The notes under the pieces: model-generated
The model's input: only the letters and a program-made list of their open reading frames with translations
Told to the model about the DNA's origin: nothing
The model's database searches: none
Assembly (NCBI GenBank): GCA_029990175.1
Contig: JARKIP010000005.1
Span: 72,200,001 to 72,264,000 of the forward strand
Direction: 5' to 3'
From: Petunia secreta
Taxonomy: Eukaryota; Streptophyta; Magnoliopsida; Solanales; Solanaceae
DNA length: 64,000 nucleotides
Shown here: piece after piece, positions 8,173 to 18,559 of the stretch
How positions within the stretch are numbered: position 1 is the first letter of the stretch
How the letters are laid out: every line of letters begins with the position of its first letter
Position numbers and translations under genes: made by a program

Positions 8173-9005
8173 TCCTCCCCTTCTTGAGAAGATTTCGTCC
8201 TCGAAATTGAGGCATCATCACCCACGACCGCATCATCACCTACATCCAAAGGAACCAAGTCACAAACATTAAAAGTATTAGAAACTTGATACTCACTTGG
8301 CAAGTCGACCACATAGGCGTTGTTGTTTATCTTTGAAAGCACTTGGAATGGGCCATCGCCACGGGGTGCTAACTTCCCTTTTCTAAGGTTTGGAAACCTT
8401 TCTTTCCGGAAGTGCACCCACACATAGTCACCCTTCTTGAGTTCCACCTTCTTGCATCCTTTGTTTTTCTTGGAAGCAACCTTAGCATAGGCTTCCTCCA
8501 AATTCTTCTTCGCCTTTGCATGGAGTTCCATCATTGCCTTTGCTCTAGCTTTACCTTCAAAATTAACAACCATTTCCCTTGGCAAAGGGGTTAGATCAAG
8601 GGGAATCAAGGGGTTAAAGCCATAAACACACTCGAATGGATTCATGCCAATCATTCTATGCACGGTTCGATTGTAGGCAAACTCCATAAGAGGTAAACGA
8701 TCAATCCAAGTCCCGGCCTTACCTCGAGTCATGGCTCTAAGAAGAGCACCCAAGGTTCGGTTTACCACTTCCGTTTGCCCATCGGTTTGTGGGTGGTGGG
8801 ACGTGGAGAACAAGAGCTTGGTGCCTAAAGCACCCCATAAACTTCGCCAAAAATGGCTTAGGAACTTAGTGTCCCTATCAGTCACTATAGTTTGAGGCAC
8901 ACCATGTAGCTTCAAAACATTTTCAACAAACAAGGAAGCTACATGTTGGGCATCATCGCATTTCTTGCATGGAATGAAATGAGCCATCTTTGAGAACCTA
9001 TCCAC
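7953..9005 (-). CDS. pol: Integrase catalytic core and C-terminus of CRM-like element
   Basis: A 350-residue continuation of the polyprotein in a shifted frame; the frame is open back to the G run at 9028-9035. It carries the remaining parts of the DDE integrase: VTDRDTKF (second Asp), TDGQTEVVNR (Glu), and the GPF-like C-terminal module (PRGDGPFQVLSKINNNAYVV). The first catalytic Asp sits in the upstream ORF. The last 73 or so codons lie within the 3' LTR, and the polypurine tract is inside the coding sequence. No clear chromodomain is visible; the acidic tail with PTRPFTRSQA and GAPP repeats could hold the CR motif used by CRM elements, but I cannot confirm it. Confidence 0.82.
   Translation of the reverse strand: MDRFSKMAHFIPCKKCDDAQHVASLFVENVLKLHGVPQTIVTDRDTKFLSHFWRSLWGALGTKLLFSTSHHPQTDGQTEVVNRTLGALLRAMTRGKAGTWIDRLPLMEFAYNRTVHRMIGMNPFECVYGFNPLIPLDLTPLPREMVVNFEGKARAKAMMELHAKAKKNLEEAYAKVASKKNKGCKKVELKKGDYVWVHFRKERFPNLRKGKLAPRGDGPFQVLSKINNNAYVVDLPSEYQVSNTFNVCDLVPLDVGDDAVVGDDASISRTKSSQEGEDDDTQTPTRPFTRSQAKEIQGVHIHLVRKGLEEGSDWKPFRVLKLGLTPKEEESQAELGAPPTPGAPPRELTA
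8173..8187 (-). promoter_or_regulatory. Polypurine tract of CRM-like element
   Basis: On the - strand, AAGAAGGGGAGGATGA directly precedes the 3' LTR start TGATGACACC. It is simultaneously coding sequence (Gln-Glu-Gly-Glu-Asp-Asp). Confidence 0.75.
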
Positions 9006-9021
9006 AACAACAAAAATGCTA

Positions 9022-12000
9022 TCATGGCCCCCCCCTAGTCCTTGGTAATCCCATCACAAAATCCATTGAGATATCCAACCATGGACTAGTAGGTACGGGG
9101 AGAGGGGTATACAACCCATGGGAGTGGGCTTTGGATTTAGCACGCTTGCACTCAAGGCAATTGTTGCAAAACTTTTCCACTTGCACCCCCATCTTTGGCA
9201 AATGAAATTGTTCTTTAAGAATAGCCAAAGTCTTTCTTGTGCCAAAATGTCCCATGAGTCCCCCGCAATGTGCTTCATTCACAAGCAACTCTCTCCAAGA
9301 GGACTCCGGAATGCACACTCTACCATTTTTGAAGATATAACCATTAACCCATTGGTATTTTTCAACTCTCTCCCCCTTCTCTAGAGCGTCATGGACACTC
9401 TTTAGCTTTGGGTCATGAGCATACATCAATTTAATGCTCTCAAAACCCATGAGCTTAGAGGTGAGAGTGGTGGCTAGAGCAAACTTTCTCGAAAGCGCAT
9501 CCACCACAACATTGTCCTTCCCTTTCTTATATTGGATCACATAGGGAAAGGACTCAATGAATTCAACCCACTTGGCATGTCTCTTATTGAGCTTCTCTTG
9601 GCCTCTCAAATGCTTGAGTGACTCATGGTCACTCTTGATTACAAACTCACGAGGCCAAAGATAGTGTTGCCAATGGGCAAGGGCTCTCACAAGGGCATAC
9701 AACTCCTTGTCATATGTAGAATAGTTCAAGGAGGCCCCTTTCAACTTTTCACTAAAGTAGGCGATGGGTTTGCTATCTTGCATTAATACACCACCAATTC
9801 CCACCCCCGAGGCATCACACTCAACCTCAAATGCCTTTCCGAAGTCGGGCAATTGCAATAGAGGGGCGGTACTCAACCTACTTTTCAACTCAAGGAAGGC
9901 CTTCTCTTGAGGCTCTCCCCAAACAAACGGTTGGTCTCTCTTCACCAATTCGGTGAGTGGAGCGGCAATGGAGCTAAAGTCCCTCACAAATCGCCTATAA
10001 AAGCTTGCGAGACCATGAAAGCTCCTCACTTGAGTCACGGTAGTAGGAGTAGGCCAATCACGTATGGCCTCTACCTTAGACTCATCCACCTCCACTCCTT
10101 GAGCACTCACAACAAACCCAAGGAAGACCACCTTCTCAACACCAAAGGCACACTTTTTAAAATTAGCATAGAGCTTTTCGGCTCTCAACTTCTCAAGCAC
10201 TAGCCTAAGGTGTTCAACATGGTCGTCTATTGATTTGCTATAGATCAATATATCGTCAAAATAGACGACCACAAACTTGTTGATGAATGGCTTTAGAACA
10301 TGGTTCATTAGCCTCATGAAAGTGCTAGGTGCATTGGAGAGCCCAAAGGGCATCACCAACCATTCATAGAGACCAAATTTGGTCTTGAATGCGGTTTTCC
10401 ACTCATCACCGAGTTTCATCCGGATTTGATGGTAACCGGACCTAAGGTCAATTTTGCTAAACACACATGATCCGCTCAATTCATCTAACATATCATCAAG
10501 TCGGGGAATAGGATGACGGTACTTTACCGTTATTTTGTTCACGGCCCGACAATCAACACACATTCTCCAAGTGCCGTCCTTTTTTGGAACAAGGATCACG
10601 GGCACGGCACAAGGACTCAAGCTTTCCCTTACCAAACCTTTAGTGAGCAATTCATCAACTTGCTTTTGCAATTCCCTTGTATCCTCCGGGTTGCTCCTAT
10701 AGGCCGGTTTGTTTGGGATTTGGGATCCCGGGACAAAGTCTATTTGATGCTCAATGCCCCTCAAAGGAGGCAATCCATCCGGCATTTCATCCGGGAACAT
10801 GTCACCAAAATCCTTCAAAACATTCTCAAACACACTAGGCAAAGGGTTAGAAGAAAAATCACAATTAGAGTTAAGGATCATACCTTTGTGCACTAGGCAT
10901 AGGAGAAACTTGGTGCCATCATTACCTTTCAAGAGCTCGCCCGGTTGCATCATGGCACACATGCCACCGGTAGATGAAGTAGGTGGGATTGCCACCATGC
11001 TTTTGGACAAAGGGCTAGTCTCAATGAGTGACTTAGCCTTTGCCACCTCCCTCAACTCCTTCATTTTCTTGTAGTCATCACTCACTTGCTTAGGAGTGAG
11101 AGGTTTTAGCACAAATCTCTTCCCTTCATGTTTGACCGTGTAAGTGTTGACACGACCATCATGCACCACTCGCCTATCGAATTGCCATGGCCTCCCTAAG
11201 AGTAGGTGGCATGCTTGCATAGGCACAACGTCAAACAAATGCTCATCAACATAACTACCCATTCTAAACTTGATCATGGCTTGTTTCATCACCTTAAGCT
11301 CTCCACATTCACTAAGCCATTGTAACCGGTAAGGTTTAGGATGTTTCATGGTAGTTAACTTCAATTGAGCCACTAGTGATTGACTCACTACATTTGCACA
11401 ACTTCCAGAATCAATTATCATAGAGCAAACAACATCTTTGACCCGGCACCTAGCATGGAAAAGATTTTCCCTTTGCAAGGTTTCACTATCTTCCACAATC
11501 ATAGCCCCTAGGCTCCTTCTCACAACTAAGAAAGTATGAGGATCCTCCTCCTCCACTGTATCATCAAGCAAATCATTCTCCTCTACTCCCTCATCTCCCT
11601 CTACTCCCTCTACTCCCTCATCTTCCGATTCACTCTCTTTCTCATATGCATCATTGCCAACAACAATCATGGTCCTCTTTGTAGGACATTCCCTAGCAAA
11701 GTGACCATAGCCCTTGCACTTGTGGCATTGTATCGAAGAAGAAGTAGGAGCATGTAATTGAGTTTTAGAGTTACCTCCCACATTAGGTGTGTTCTTCTCA
11801 TACGGCTTTTTCACATCCTTGGTAGCATTTGCACCATTTGTTCCACTTGCACTTGGGAACCTTGCATTTGTAGTAGGAGGCTTCCAATCCTTTGGTTTGC
11901 TTGTTGGAGTAGGAGTGCTACTCTTGTAGCGAAGGGATTTCTCCTCCTTGAGCCATTTCTCGGCCTCAACCGCATCTTCACATAGCTTGTAATGATCATC

Positions 12001-13062
12001 ATACTTGTGGAACTTCAATTGTGAAGCTATGTCTCGGTTCAAGCCCCCTTTGAAACGGATCATGGCCGTCTCATTGTCTTCATCATCTAAGTCAAGGATC
12101 ATTCGGATTTGCTCAAATTCATTGAAATATTCACCAACCGATTTGTAACCTTGCTTCAAATCATATAGACGCCTTTGTTGTTCAACCCGGTATTGGTTAG
12201 TCAAGTACTTCTCATCCATCACACGGATCAACTCTTCCCAAGTAAGATTAATAGCCATACCCGTCCTCCTTCTATTCCTCTTCACCGACTCCCACCAAGT
12301 AGAAGCAAAAGATTCAAAGGAGGATATTGCATACTTGGTCTTCTTCACATCGGGCATATCATTGGTGTCAAAGATACGCTCCATAGCCAATTTCCAACCA
12401 ATGTACTCCACCGGGTCACTACTTCCTTTGAAAGAAGGAATAGTGAGCTTCACACTATTAAGATTGTTGTTGTTGTCACGACCCCCTTGGAATGGCTCCG
12501 GTTGGCCTCCATGGTGATCATCATAAGCAACATAGTCCCTTCTAGCATTCCTCCCTCCATATCCTAAGGGTGGCCCTCGACCTCGGCCTCTACCCCGATC
12601 CACATTTCGACCCCAATTCATAGCTCGCCTTGGTTGAAAGTGATCATCAAACCCATACACATCGTCACCATAATCAACTTCCTCCCCTTCTTGAGCCTCA
12701 ACAACTTGCTCAAGAGGTTGCACATTTCGGACGGGTCTTGGTAGTGGAAAGTTTCTTGGGGGATTATCCAAGATACGGGGAATGCCCGTTCGTTCAATTC
12801 TCTCTCGATCCTCCTTTACCCGTTGTTGATTGAGCAATTCAACAACTTGCTCCGGGGTAAAGGTAGGGCTACTTGAGCCTTCACCGGTCTCAATTTGGAC
12901 ACTCGGGGTCCCCTTTTCAATTGGGACACTCGGGGTCCCATGTTCACCTTGAGTACTCGAGGCTCCCTTTTCAAGAGAGTCAATCCTTTGGTTCATGAGG
13001 TCCATCTTGGCAAGAAGATTAGCCAAGGCCTCCTTAATGAAATCTTGACCTTCGTTGGCCAT
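9022..13062 (-). CDS. gag-pol: Gag-protease-RT-RNase H-integrase (N-terminal) polyprotein, CRM-like
   Basis: About 1346 residues from the MANEG start at 13062; an upstream in-frame ATG at 13086 is less likely because a splice-acceptor-like TTTCTTTGTAG lies between the two. Domains counted from 13086: gag capsid about 210-400; CCHC knuckle CHKCKGYGHFAREC at 454-467; aspartic protease IIDSGS at about 557-562; reverse transcriptase with YFDD at about 942-945; RNase H (CDASG, then NVVVDALSRK) at about 1040-1160; HHCC integrase zinc finger (HCGGLMGHFG...CNNCLEC) near 1265-1300. The ORF ends just after the first integrase Asp (SMDF) because of one extra base in a G run. All visible catalytic residues are present, so damage looks minimal. 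Confidence 0.9.
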   Translation of the reverse strand: MANEGQDFIKEALANLLAKMDLMNQRIDSLEKGASSTQGEHGTPSVPIEKGTPSVQIETGEGSSSPTFTPEQVVELLNQQRVKEDRERIERTGIPRILDNPPRNFPLPRPVRNVQPLEQVVEAQEGEEVDYGDDVYGFDDHFQPRRAMNWGRNVDRGRGRGRGPPLGYGGRNARRDYVAYDDHHGGQPEPFQGGRDNNNNLNSVKLTIPSFKGSSDPVEYIGWKLAMERIFDTNDMPDVKKTKYAISSFESFASTWWESVKRNRRRTGMAINLTWEELIRVMDEKYLTNQYRVEQQRRLYDLKQGYKSVGEYFNEFEQIRMILDLDDEDNETAMIRFKGGLNRDIASQLKFHKYDDHYKLCEDAVEAEKWLKEEKSLRYKSSTPTPTSKPKDWKPPTTNARFPSASGTNGANATKDVKKPYEKNTPNVGGNSKTQLHAPTSSSIQCHKCKGYGHFARECPTKRTMIVVGNDAYEKESESEDEGVEGVEGDEGVEENDLLDDTVEEEDPHTFLVVRRSLGAMIVEDSETLQRENLFHARCRVKDVVCSMIIDSGSCANVVSQSLVAQLKLTTMKHPKPYRLQWLSECGELKVMKQAMIKFRMGSYVDEHLFDVVPMQACHLLLGRPWQFDRRVVHDGRVNTYTVKHEGKRFVLKPLTPKQVSDDYKKMKELREVAKAKSLIETSPLSKSMVAIPPTSSTGGMCAMMQPGELLKGNDGTKFLLCLVHKGMILNSNCDFSSNPLPSVFENVLKDFGDMFPDEMPDGLPPLRGIEHQIDFVPGSQIPNKPAYRSNPEDTRELQKQVDELLTKGLVRESLSPCAVPVILVPKKDGTWRMCVDCRAVNKITVKYRHPIPRLDDMLDELSGSCVFSKIDLRSGYHQIRMKLGDEWKTAFKTKFGLYEWLVMPFGLSNAPSTFMRLMNHVLKPFINKFVVVYFDDILIYSKSIDDHVEHLRLVLEKLRAEKLYANFKKCAFGVEKVVFLGFVVSAQGVEVDESKVEAIRDWPTPTTVTQVRSFHGLASFYRRFVRDFSSIAAPLTELVKRDQPFVWGEPQEKAFLELKSRLSTAPLLQLPDFGKAFEVECDASGVGIGGVLMQDSKPIAYFSEKLKGASLNYSTYDKELYALVRALAHWQHYLWPREFVIKSDHESLKHLRGQEKLNKRHAKWVEFIESFPYVIQYKKGKDNVVVDALSRKFALATTLTSKLMGFESIKLMYAHDPKLKSVHDALEKGERVEKYQWVNGYIFKNGRVCIPESSWRELLVNEAHCGGLMGHFGTRKTLAILKEQFHLPKMGVQVEKFCNNCLECKRAKSKAHSHGLYTPLPVPTSPWLDISMDFVMGLPRTRGGP
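9028..9035 (-). other. Homopolymer frameshift (8 G on the coding strand)
   Basis: A run of eight C on + (G on the coding strand) joins the two polyprotein ORFs. Integrase similarity continues in the other frame immediately after it, so the run is one base out of phase. It may be a true mutation, a sequencing or assembly slip, or a slippery site. Confidence 0.8.
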
Positions 13063-14289
13063 TGTACCTACAAAGAAAGAAAACAAGAGTTAGTTAAAAC
13101 ACCTCACTCGCTCCCTCACTTGTGTTCACTCGGATCACTCTTTTGGGTGGCGGTGGATATTTCACTCAACTTGTAGTTCCAAAGCTTCACGTAGATGATT
13201 AGCAACTCCTCAACTCAACTAAACTATTCACGAGTCTCGCACACTCCGGGGTGAGTGGAGTTAATGGGACTCAATGAACGCTAGGCACTTTGAAGTGAAG
13301 GACTTGAGTTAAAGGTTCTACGTTTTTCCTTAGAAGTCTACTCTCCTTGCTAGGCACGATTCACCTAAGAGCAATAAAAGGGTTAGCACTATTCAAGTAG
13401 ATCGGTTACTCAAATTAGTACTAACTAGATGTTATGTTATCAAACAAAGGGAAATACCTACGAAAATCTACCCGAAACAATACCTTCAGCACTCAGGAGG
13501 GGCGCCTGAAACTCAGGTGGGGCGCCTAGTCTGTGCTGTATTTCAGGCGGGGCGCCTGGGTCTAGGCGGGGCGCCTGAGACTTAGGCAGTAGCCAAGTCA
13601 GGCGGGGCGCCTGGCTTAGGCGGGGCGCCTGGCCTGAAGCCTTTTCCAACTCGTTCCAAACTCGTTTCAAGTCGATTTTCAAGCTCCAAATCCGATGTTT
13701 TCAACTTGTTTTCACAATCCAATGATACCCAAAGTTGTTTTTGATCTTCCTTAACAAAACCCAATCAAATTTTCAATCAAACAATCAATCAAATCAGGAT
13801 TCAATCTCAAGAACTCAAGAACACAAGGGTTTAACAAAAGGGTTTCAACAAGGATTGTGATTCATCAAAGAAGGTGTTATACATGTTCAAATCCCACAAA
13901 ATTGGTACCAAATCGTTTGTTTTTCAATGAAGATCAATCCCCAATAACAAGTTTCCAATCAAACATCAATCCAACCCAAGAATCAAGCCAAATTTCATCA
14001 AGAACAAGTTCTTCAAGGGTTTAAGGGGTTTTGGGGTTTCAATTTTTCAAACTTCACCAATTCCAACAATTTTGGTATCCAAGTAACGGGAAATCAATCA
14101 CGATCAAGAATCCATAACACCCATATCACAAATCATCCAAATCAACAAGTTACACCAAATTTTGTATTTTTCAATTTTTCAATTTTTTTGTAATTTTCTC
14201 CTTTCTAATAACTTCAACAACAAGAAAAACTAAAAGAAGATACTAGGCACGAAGAATCAAGGGTCGGGGGTTTGTAGAAACAAAACCCG
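13063..14289 (-). other. Untranslated leader of CRM-like element
   Basis: About 1.2 kb without a convincing ORF, between the primer site and gag. It holds six GC-rich boxes at 13495-13630 and is otherwise A/C-rich on the + strand. The coding-strand sequence TTTCTTTGTAG/GTACAATGG just before the gag ATG looks like a 3' splice site, so the leader may contain an intron. Confidence 0.55.
13495..13630 (-). repeat. Six GGGGCGCC-type boxes in the leader
   Basis: Six copies of AGGCGGGGCGCCTG or close variants within 136 bp. They are the same motif as in the LTR arrays, spaced irregularly (about 20-40 bp). Confidence 0.85.
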
Positions 14290-14307
14290 AGCCTTGCTCT
14301 GATACCA
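14290..14307 (-). promoter_or_regulatory. Primer binding site (tRNA-iMet)
   Basis: The - strand reads TGGTATCAGAGCAAGGCT three bases after the LTR end. The first 12 bases are the exact complement of the 3' end of plant initiator tRNA-Met. Confidence 0.92.
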
Positions 14308-14310
14308 AAC

Positions 14311-15156
14311 TGATGAGAATCAAAATGCGGAAAGTAAAAGATAAGAACGAGACGTAACTCGATCTCTAATCCCAAGTAGCAACGGAGAACTTGTTCCGTT
14401 ACACCCCGAGAGAAGGACAAGAACACCTACGCTATGCAACTACCCTCGAGCTAACGCGAGCACGCAAGTAGAATGGTCGGAGAGGAAAAGTATTCATCTA
14501 GATCCGCTAGAAGAACTACAAGTCCAAGATCAAAAGGTTTCATTCAATAACCAAGAGCCATGCTCATGTTCAATGTTTAACATTCATCAAATATCATAAA
14601 CTATCAAAAACTAAGTGTAAATAGGCTAGACTTGGCTATTTATAAAGTTTACCAAGCTTGCACAAAGACTTAAATGCCCTTACTAATAAGGTTCATTAAA
14701 TAAGCCACGTAGGGCAAAATAGTAAAGAAACATAAGTTCAGCAGCTAGGAGGGGCGCCTGGGGCTGGGAGGGGCGCCTGGAATATGCTGAAGCTAGGCTG
14801 GGCGCCTGGAGCTAGGCGGGGCGCCTGGCTTGGCCTTCAGCTAGGCTGGGCGCCTGGAGCTAGGCTGGGCGCCTGGCTTGGCCTTCAGCTAGGCGGGGCG
14901 CCTGGCCAGGTGGGGCGCCTGGTGCTTTTCTGGGCCTTAGGCAGTGAGCTCCCTAGGCGGGGCGCCTGGGGTAGGCGGGGCGCCTAGCTCTGCTGGGCTC
15001 TCTTCTTCCTTAGGCGTGAGGCCTAGCTTGAGCACCCGGAATGACTTCCAATCGCTTCCTTCTTCAAGGCCCTTCCTCACCAAGTGTATGTGTACTCCTT
15101 GGATCTCCTTAGCTTGACTACGTGTGAATGGTCTTGTGGGGGTTTGGGTCTCATCA
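14311..15156 (-). repeat. 5' LTR of CRM-like element
   Basis: 846 bp with TGATGA/TCATCA ends. It contains the TATA box TTTATAAATAG (- strand) at 14636-14647 and ten GC-rich boxes (14747-14987) upstream of it. Confidence 0.93.
14636..14647 (-). promoter_or_regulatory. TATA box of CRM-like 5' LTR
   Basis: CTTTATAAATAG on the - strand. The other LTR has CTCTATAAATAG. Confidence 0.7.
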
Positions 15157-15161
15157 TTAAA
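15157..15161 (+). repeat. Target-site duplication (right) of CRM-like element
   Basis: TTAAA, matching 7322-7326. Confidence 0.88.
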
Positions 15162-16689
15162 GTATAATTATTCTCAAATAAAATTAATTATTTTGAAAAT
15201 TCAAAGTAATTTAGTTAAATTTAAAAGAAAAGGGCTAAAAATGTTAAGATGCGGCTTTAATTTTAGCTTACGTATGTAATTAGTTCAAGTTACTTAATAT
15301 AAAAAGGGGCCAAAATCGTTCTTTCCTTTAATTTCGGCTCACTTATGCAAGCATATATACAATACACACACTTCACACATATATGCATATACGTTATACA
15401 CTCTCACCATCAGAAAACCTCTAAACCCGACCCATTATCAGAACCCCTAAATCCTTTACCCAATTTTCCCAAAAATCCCTTCTCTTCTCAAGCCTAATCA
15501 CGCAAACAGCCAAAAAATCAGTACGATCTGGTCCCATTCCCCTTCCCCTCTCTCACCAGTACAAAGCTCCATCAATCTCCTTCGTTCATTTTGAATCAAG
15601 ATTCGATCCGAGCCGTGAATCTATCCAACGGGTATTTTCTTTGGAAACAAGAGTGAAAATGGGACAATCTCGAAGGGAATGGACCATTTTCACCCTCATT
15701 TCGAAGGGAAAAGGTCGAAATCAGGGGTTGCTTTTGGAATTTCATGAGCAGTCCAAACCCTAAATATTCAGGTATATATTGTTCCTTTTGATTCATTTTC
15801 TAGGGGGGTTCGGATTTTTTTAGAGAACAAAAACGGCAGAACAAAATATTTTAGTTTAAGTTTTTCCCCCAAAATATACATAGTGTTACTGTTTTAGTTT
15901 GTTCTAGGCATTTTGTTTCCTGTTATCGTTTCAACATCTAAGTCGTCACCTTATTCGGGTCGTCGATCTCGCTCGAGTCGCTTAGTCGAGTTGCATCGTT
16001 TCAGTTCTCGCCCTTTTTCACTGCGCCGCAAAAGGTAATAGTTTATTCTCGTCACACTTTTTATTATGTTTTCTTCCTCTTGTTTTTGCTCGGAATAGAG
16101 AGTATAATCTGTGTATGTGAAGGATGTGAAGTTAAGCTTTTCTCTATCTTATGGGTTAGAGTATACTGTTGATGACTTGAAAGAGCTGATATTTGCGTTA
16201 GAGCTAAACTGTTACTTTGCTTAGCTTGTCTCTCGATGAAATGCAACTGCTAGAAGTGTAGGATGAAGGCTTAAGTTCAAGTTTCACCATTTATTGATTT
16301 CTGTGGATCAAAATCCTTGTTTGTGAACCCTGTTTAAGTGTGTTTTCAATTAAGTCAAAATCATATTAAGCTTGATCCTCTTTGTTCCCATTAGGGGTTT
16401 AATCAAGAGACTGCTGAAAGGAGTTCATGGTTTTAAAGTTTAAATTCTTCTTATGTTTTCCTGTTAATGGTGCATAGGGTTTGAAGTCTAGAGTTTTCTA
16501 TAGTTTAAAAAATATATATATACAGATTAGCTTATGTAGTTTGTTCTAGCATTAATTATTCTAAGTTGTTAGTCTGCTTGTATATTCAGCTAGTAATTGA
16601 AATAGGTTGGTTTCTGGAATCATTTTCTTTCCTTGTTCTCCAAGTTCTGGTTTCCTTTTCAGTTTCTGGAATCTGTTTGGTTTTCTGAG

Positions 16690-17620
16690 GGAGCAGTTTA
16701 AAGTGAGGGATTTCAGGTGGTTTGTGTGTGAGTGAGGGAGGCTAAGGCAGTTGAGAGATATTTGGTTGATTGGTTCTGTTTGCTTAAGTGCATATAGGTG
16801 TTCAGGCAGGGGTCTGGAGCTGCAATCAGTGAGTTCAGGCAGTGTAGATAGAGGGTGGGTGAGTGTGCTATGGTGTTTGGAGTTTGTTTCAGGGGCTGCA
16901 GGTGTATGCAGGTTGTTAGAAGGATTATATGCTTTGGTTTTCAGCTAGGTTGGGATGTAGATTGGTTCAAGGGTTGCTTGGTTGATGTTGAAAGTGGTTC
17001 AGGTGTATGTAGAAGTGTCGTTAGGTTTGTAGATGTTTGATTTAGAGGCAGATAGTGGTTTTTGTATTGCAGGTCAGTTTCTGGAGTCATTTGGAGTTAG
17101 TAAGTGTGCAGACCCTGGGAGTTGTTTCAGTTAGTAAAGGAGTTCTGGTGTATGCAGGGGTGTTGTTTAGACAGTGTAGATTGTTTCATCTGCAGGTGGT
17201 TGTGAGTAGTAGTTCAAGCAGGTGAGGTGGTATGTAGGATGTGGTCTGATTATGCTTTGATTCAGGGCAGTAGGAGGGGCTGTTCAAGTTCCTAGTTTTA
17301 GGTTCAGGTTTTGGTTTCTTGTTCAGTAGGTCAGCTCCCTGGTTCCATGTCCTTTTCTAGTTGCTCTTTGAAGTTTATGGTTCGCATTCAGTATTGGTTC
17401 TGCTATGATGTTGAGGAATTAGGTCCAGTTTTGCTTAAAAGGCCTATAGTGGTTTAAATGAGTAGTAGTTTCATTGTGTCAAGGTCTAGGTCTTGCTCTA
17501 AGACCTAGACTACATCTCAACTTCTTGCTTGGTTCAGGCTAAGGCCTATATCTATCTCTGCTTGGTTTTTGAGTAGTTTTAGGTCTATCAGGCATTGTTT
17601 TAAGCCATGTCAGGTTCAGT
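16690..17620 (+). other. G/T-rich segment inside giant LTR
   Basis: A strand-biased stretch rich in G and T, with recurring GTGTATGCAGG and GTTCAGG words. The corresponding part of the copy B LTR (about 54410-55190) has the same composition and words but no clear collinear identity. ORFs in it are not convincing. Confidence 0.5.
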
Positions 17621-18559
17621 ACTTTCAATTCTCTTCAAATGTAGCCTGCAGCAGTTTCAATGTAGTAGTATAATTTAAACTTTGAGTCCTCCCTAGTTTG
17701 CTTCAGATGAGCTTTCTAGGATCCGGTCCAGTTGTGTTGTTCTTTTCCCTGATGGTTATGTCATAGATAGTCTCATTTTAAATCAGCTTGGCCGTAAGTC
17801 TCAGCTGGCAAATTCATTTGGTTGAATCAGTGTGGAAAGAGTTCGCTAGTTTCTTGAAGTAGCAGGGATCATACAAAAGTCTTGTTCGCACTTGCTTATT
17901 CTAAAACTGAAAAATTATTGACTCTTACGACTTTTGCCTTTTTAATGGATGATAAATGAGAACGCCATAACTTCACTTCTTTATGTGGGATTTTGATAAA
18001 GAGAATAACCCGGGCCTATGAATTGTATCAGTTGCTTATTTCCCTCTGTTTGATTTCTTTTACTCTATTTAAGTTGACTCCTCCCTGTGCTAATTTCTAT
18101 CTCTTTGTTTCTTTGACATGAATGCCCTTGGGATCGAGTTGATTAAAACTCATCTATCGGGACGGCTATTTGCATTTGGAGTTATCCGATTCGCTTCGCA
18201 TTTTCGGGACTTGATATCCCCGAAAATGTAAAAAAAAAAAAATGAAAATCGCAAAGTCCAAGGCTCAGTGATTGAGTTCGCGCTTCCGGGTTCTCTCTTC
18301 TAAACTCCATCCTTCCCCGCTCCTTTAGAAAATGCATGTTGTATAGGATTTCCCCATAGACCGGATTAGTAGCCCGGTAGGATAGAAATGATATTTGAAT
18401 TGTGAATAACTATTGTAAATCACTTAAATTGTTTTTATATGAATACTTGTATCATTTCTTTGCGAATCGCCAATTTGTTTATGGATGTTTAGAATCATTT
18501 GTCAATTAATGAGTGCAAAATCAAAATCGATTAAAATCGTACCTTCGTCATAACTTGCA

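Larger units (their letters stand above)
7327..15156 (-). mobile_element. CRM-like chromovirus (Ty3/gypsy), nearly intact
   Basis: A complete 7.8-kb element on the - strand: two 846-bp LTRs (7327-8172 and 14311-15156) starting TGATGA and ending TCATCA, a TTAAA duplication, a tRNA-iMet primer site, gag-protease-RT-RNase H-integrase in one polyprotein, and a polypurine tract. I assign it to the CRM branch from the RT/RNase H signature (FLGFVV..., RSFHGLASFYRRFV) and because the integrase ORF runs into the 3' LTR, a known trait of one CRM group; Reina or another chromovirus branch is possible. The LTRs differ at four sites only. The coding frame is broken once, at an 8-base G run. Confidence 0.85.

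Noticed and set aside
9907..11074. Several + strand ORFs of 98-127 codons
   Set aside because: They overlap the well-supported - strand RT/RNase H polyprotein and are mirror frames.
16751..17040. Cys-rich short ORFs in the copy A LTR
   Set aside because: Fall in a G/T-rich low-complexity block with no conservation in copy B.
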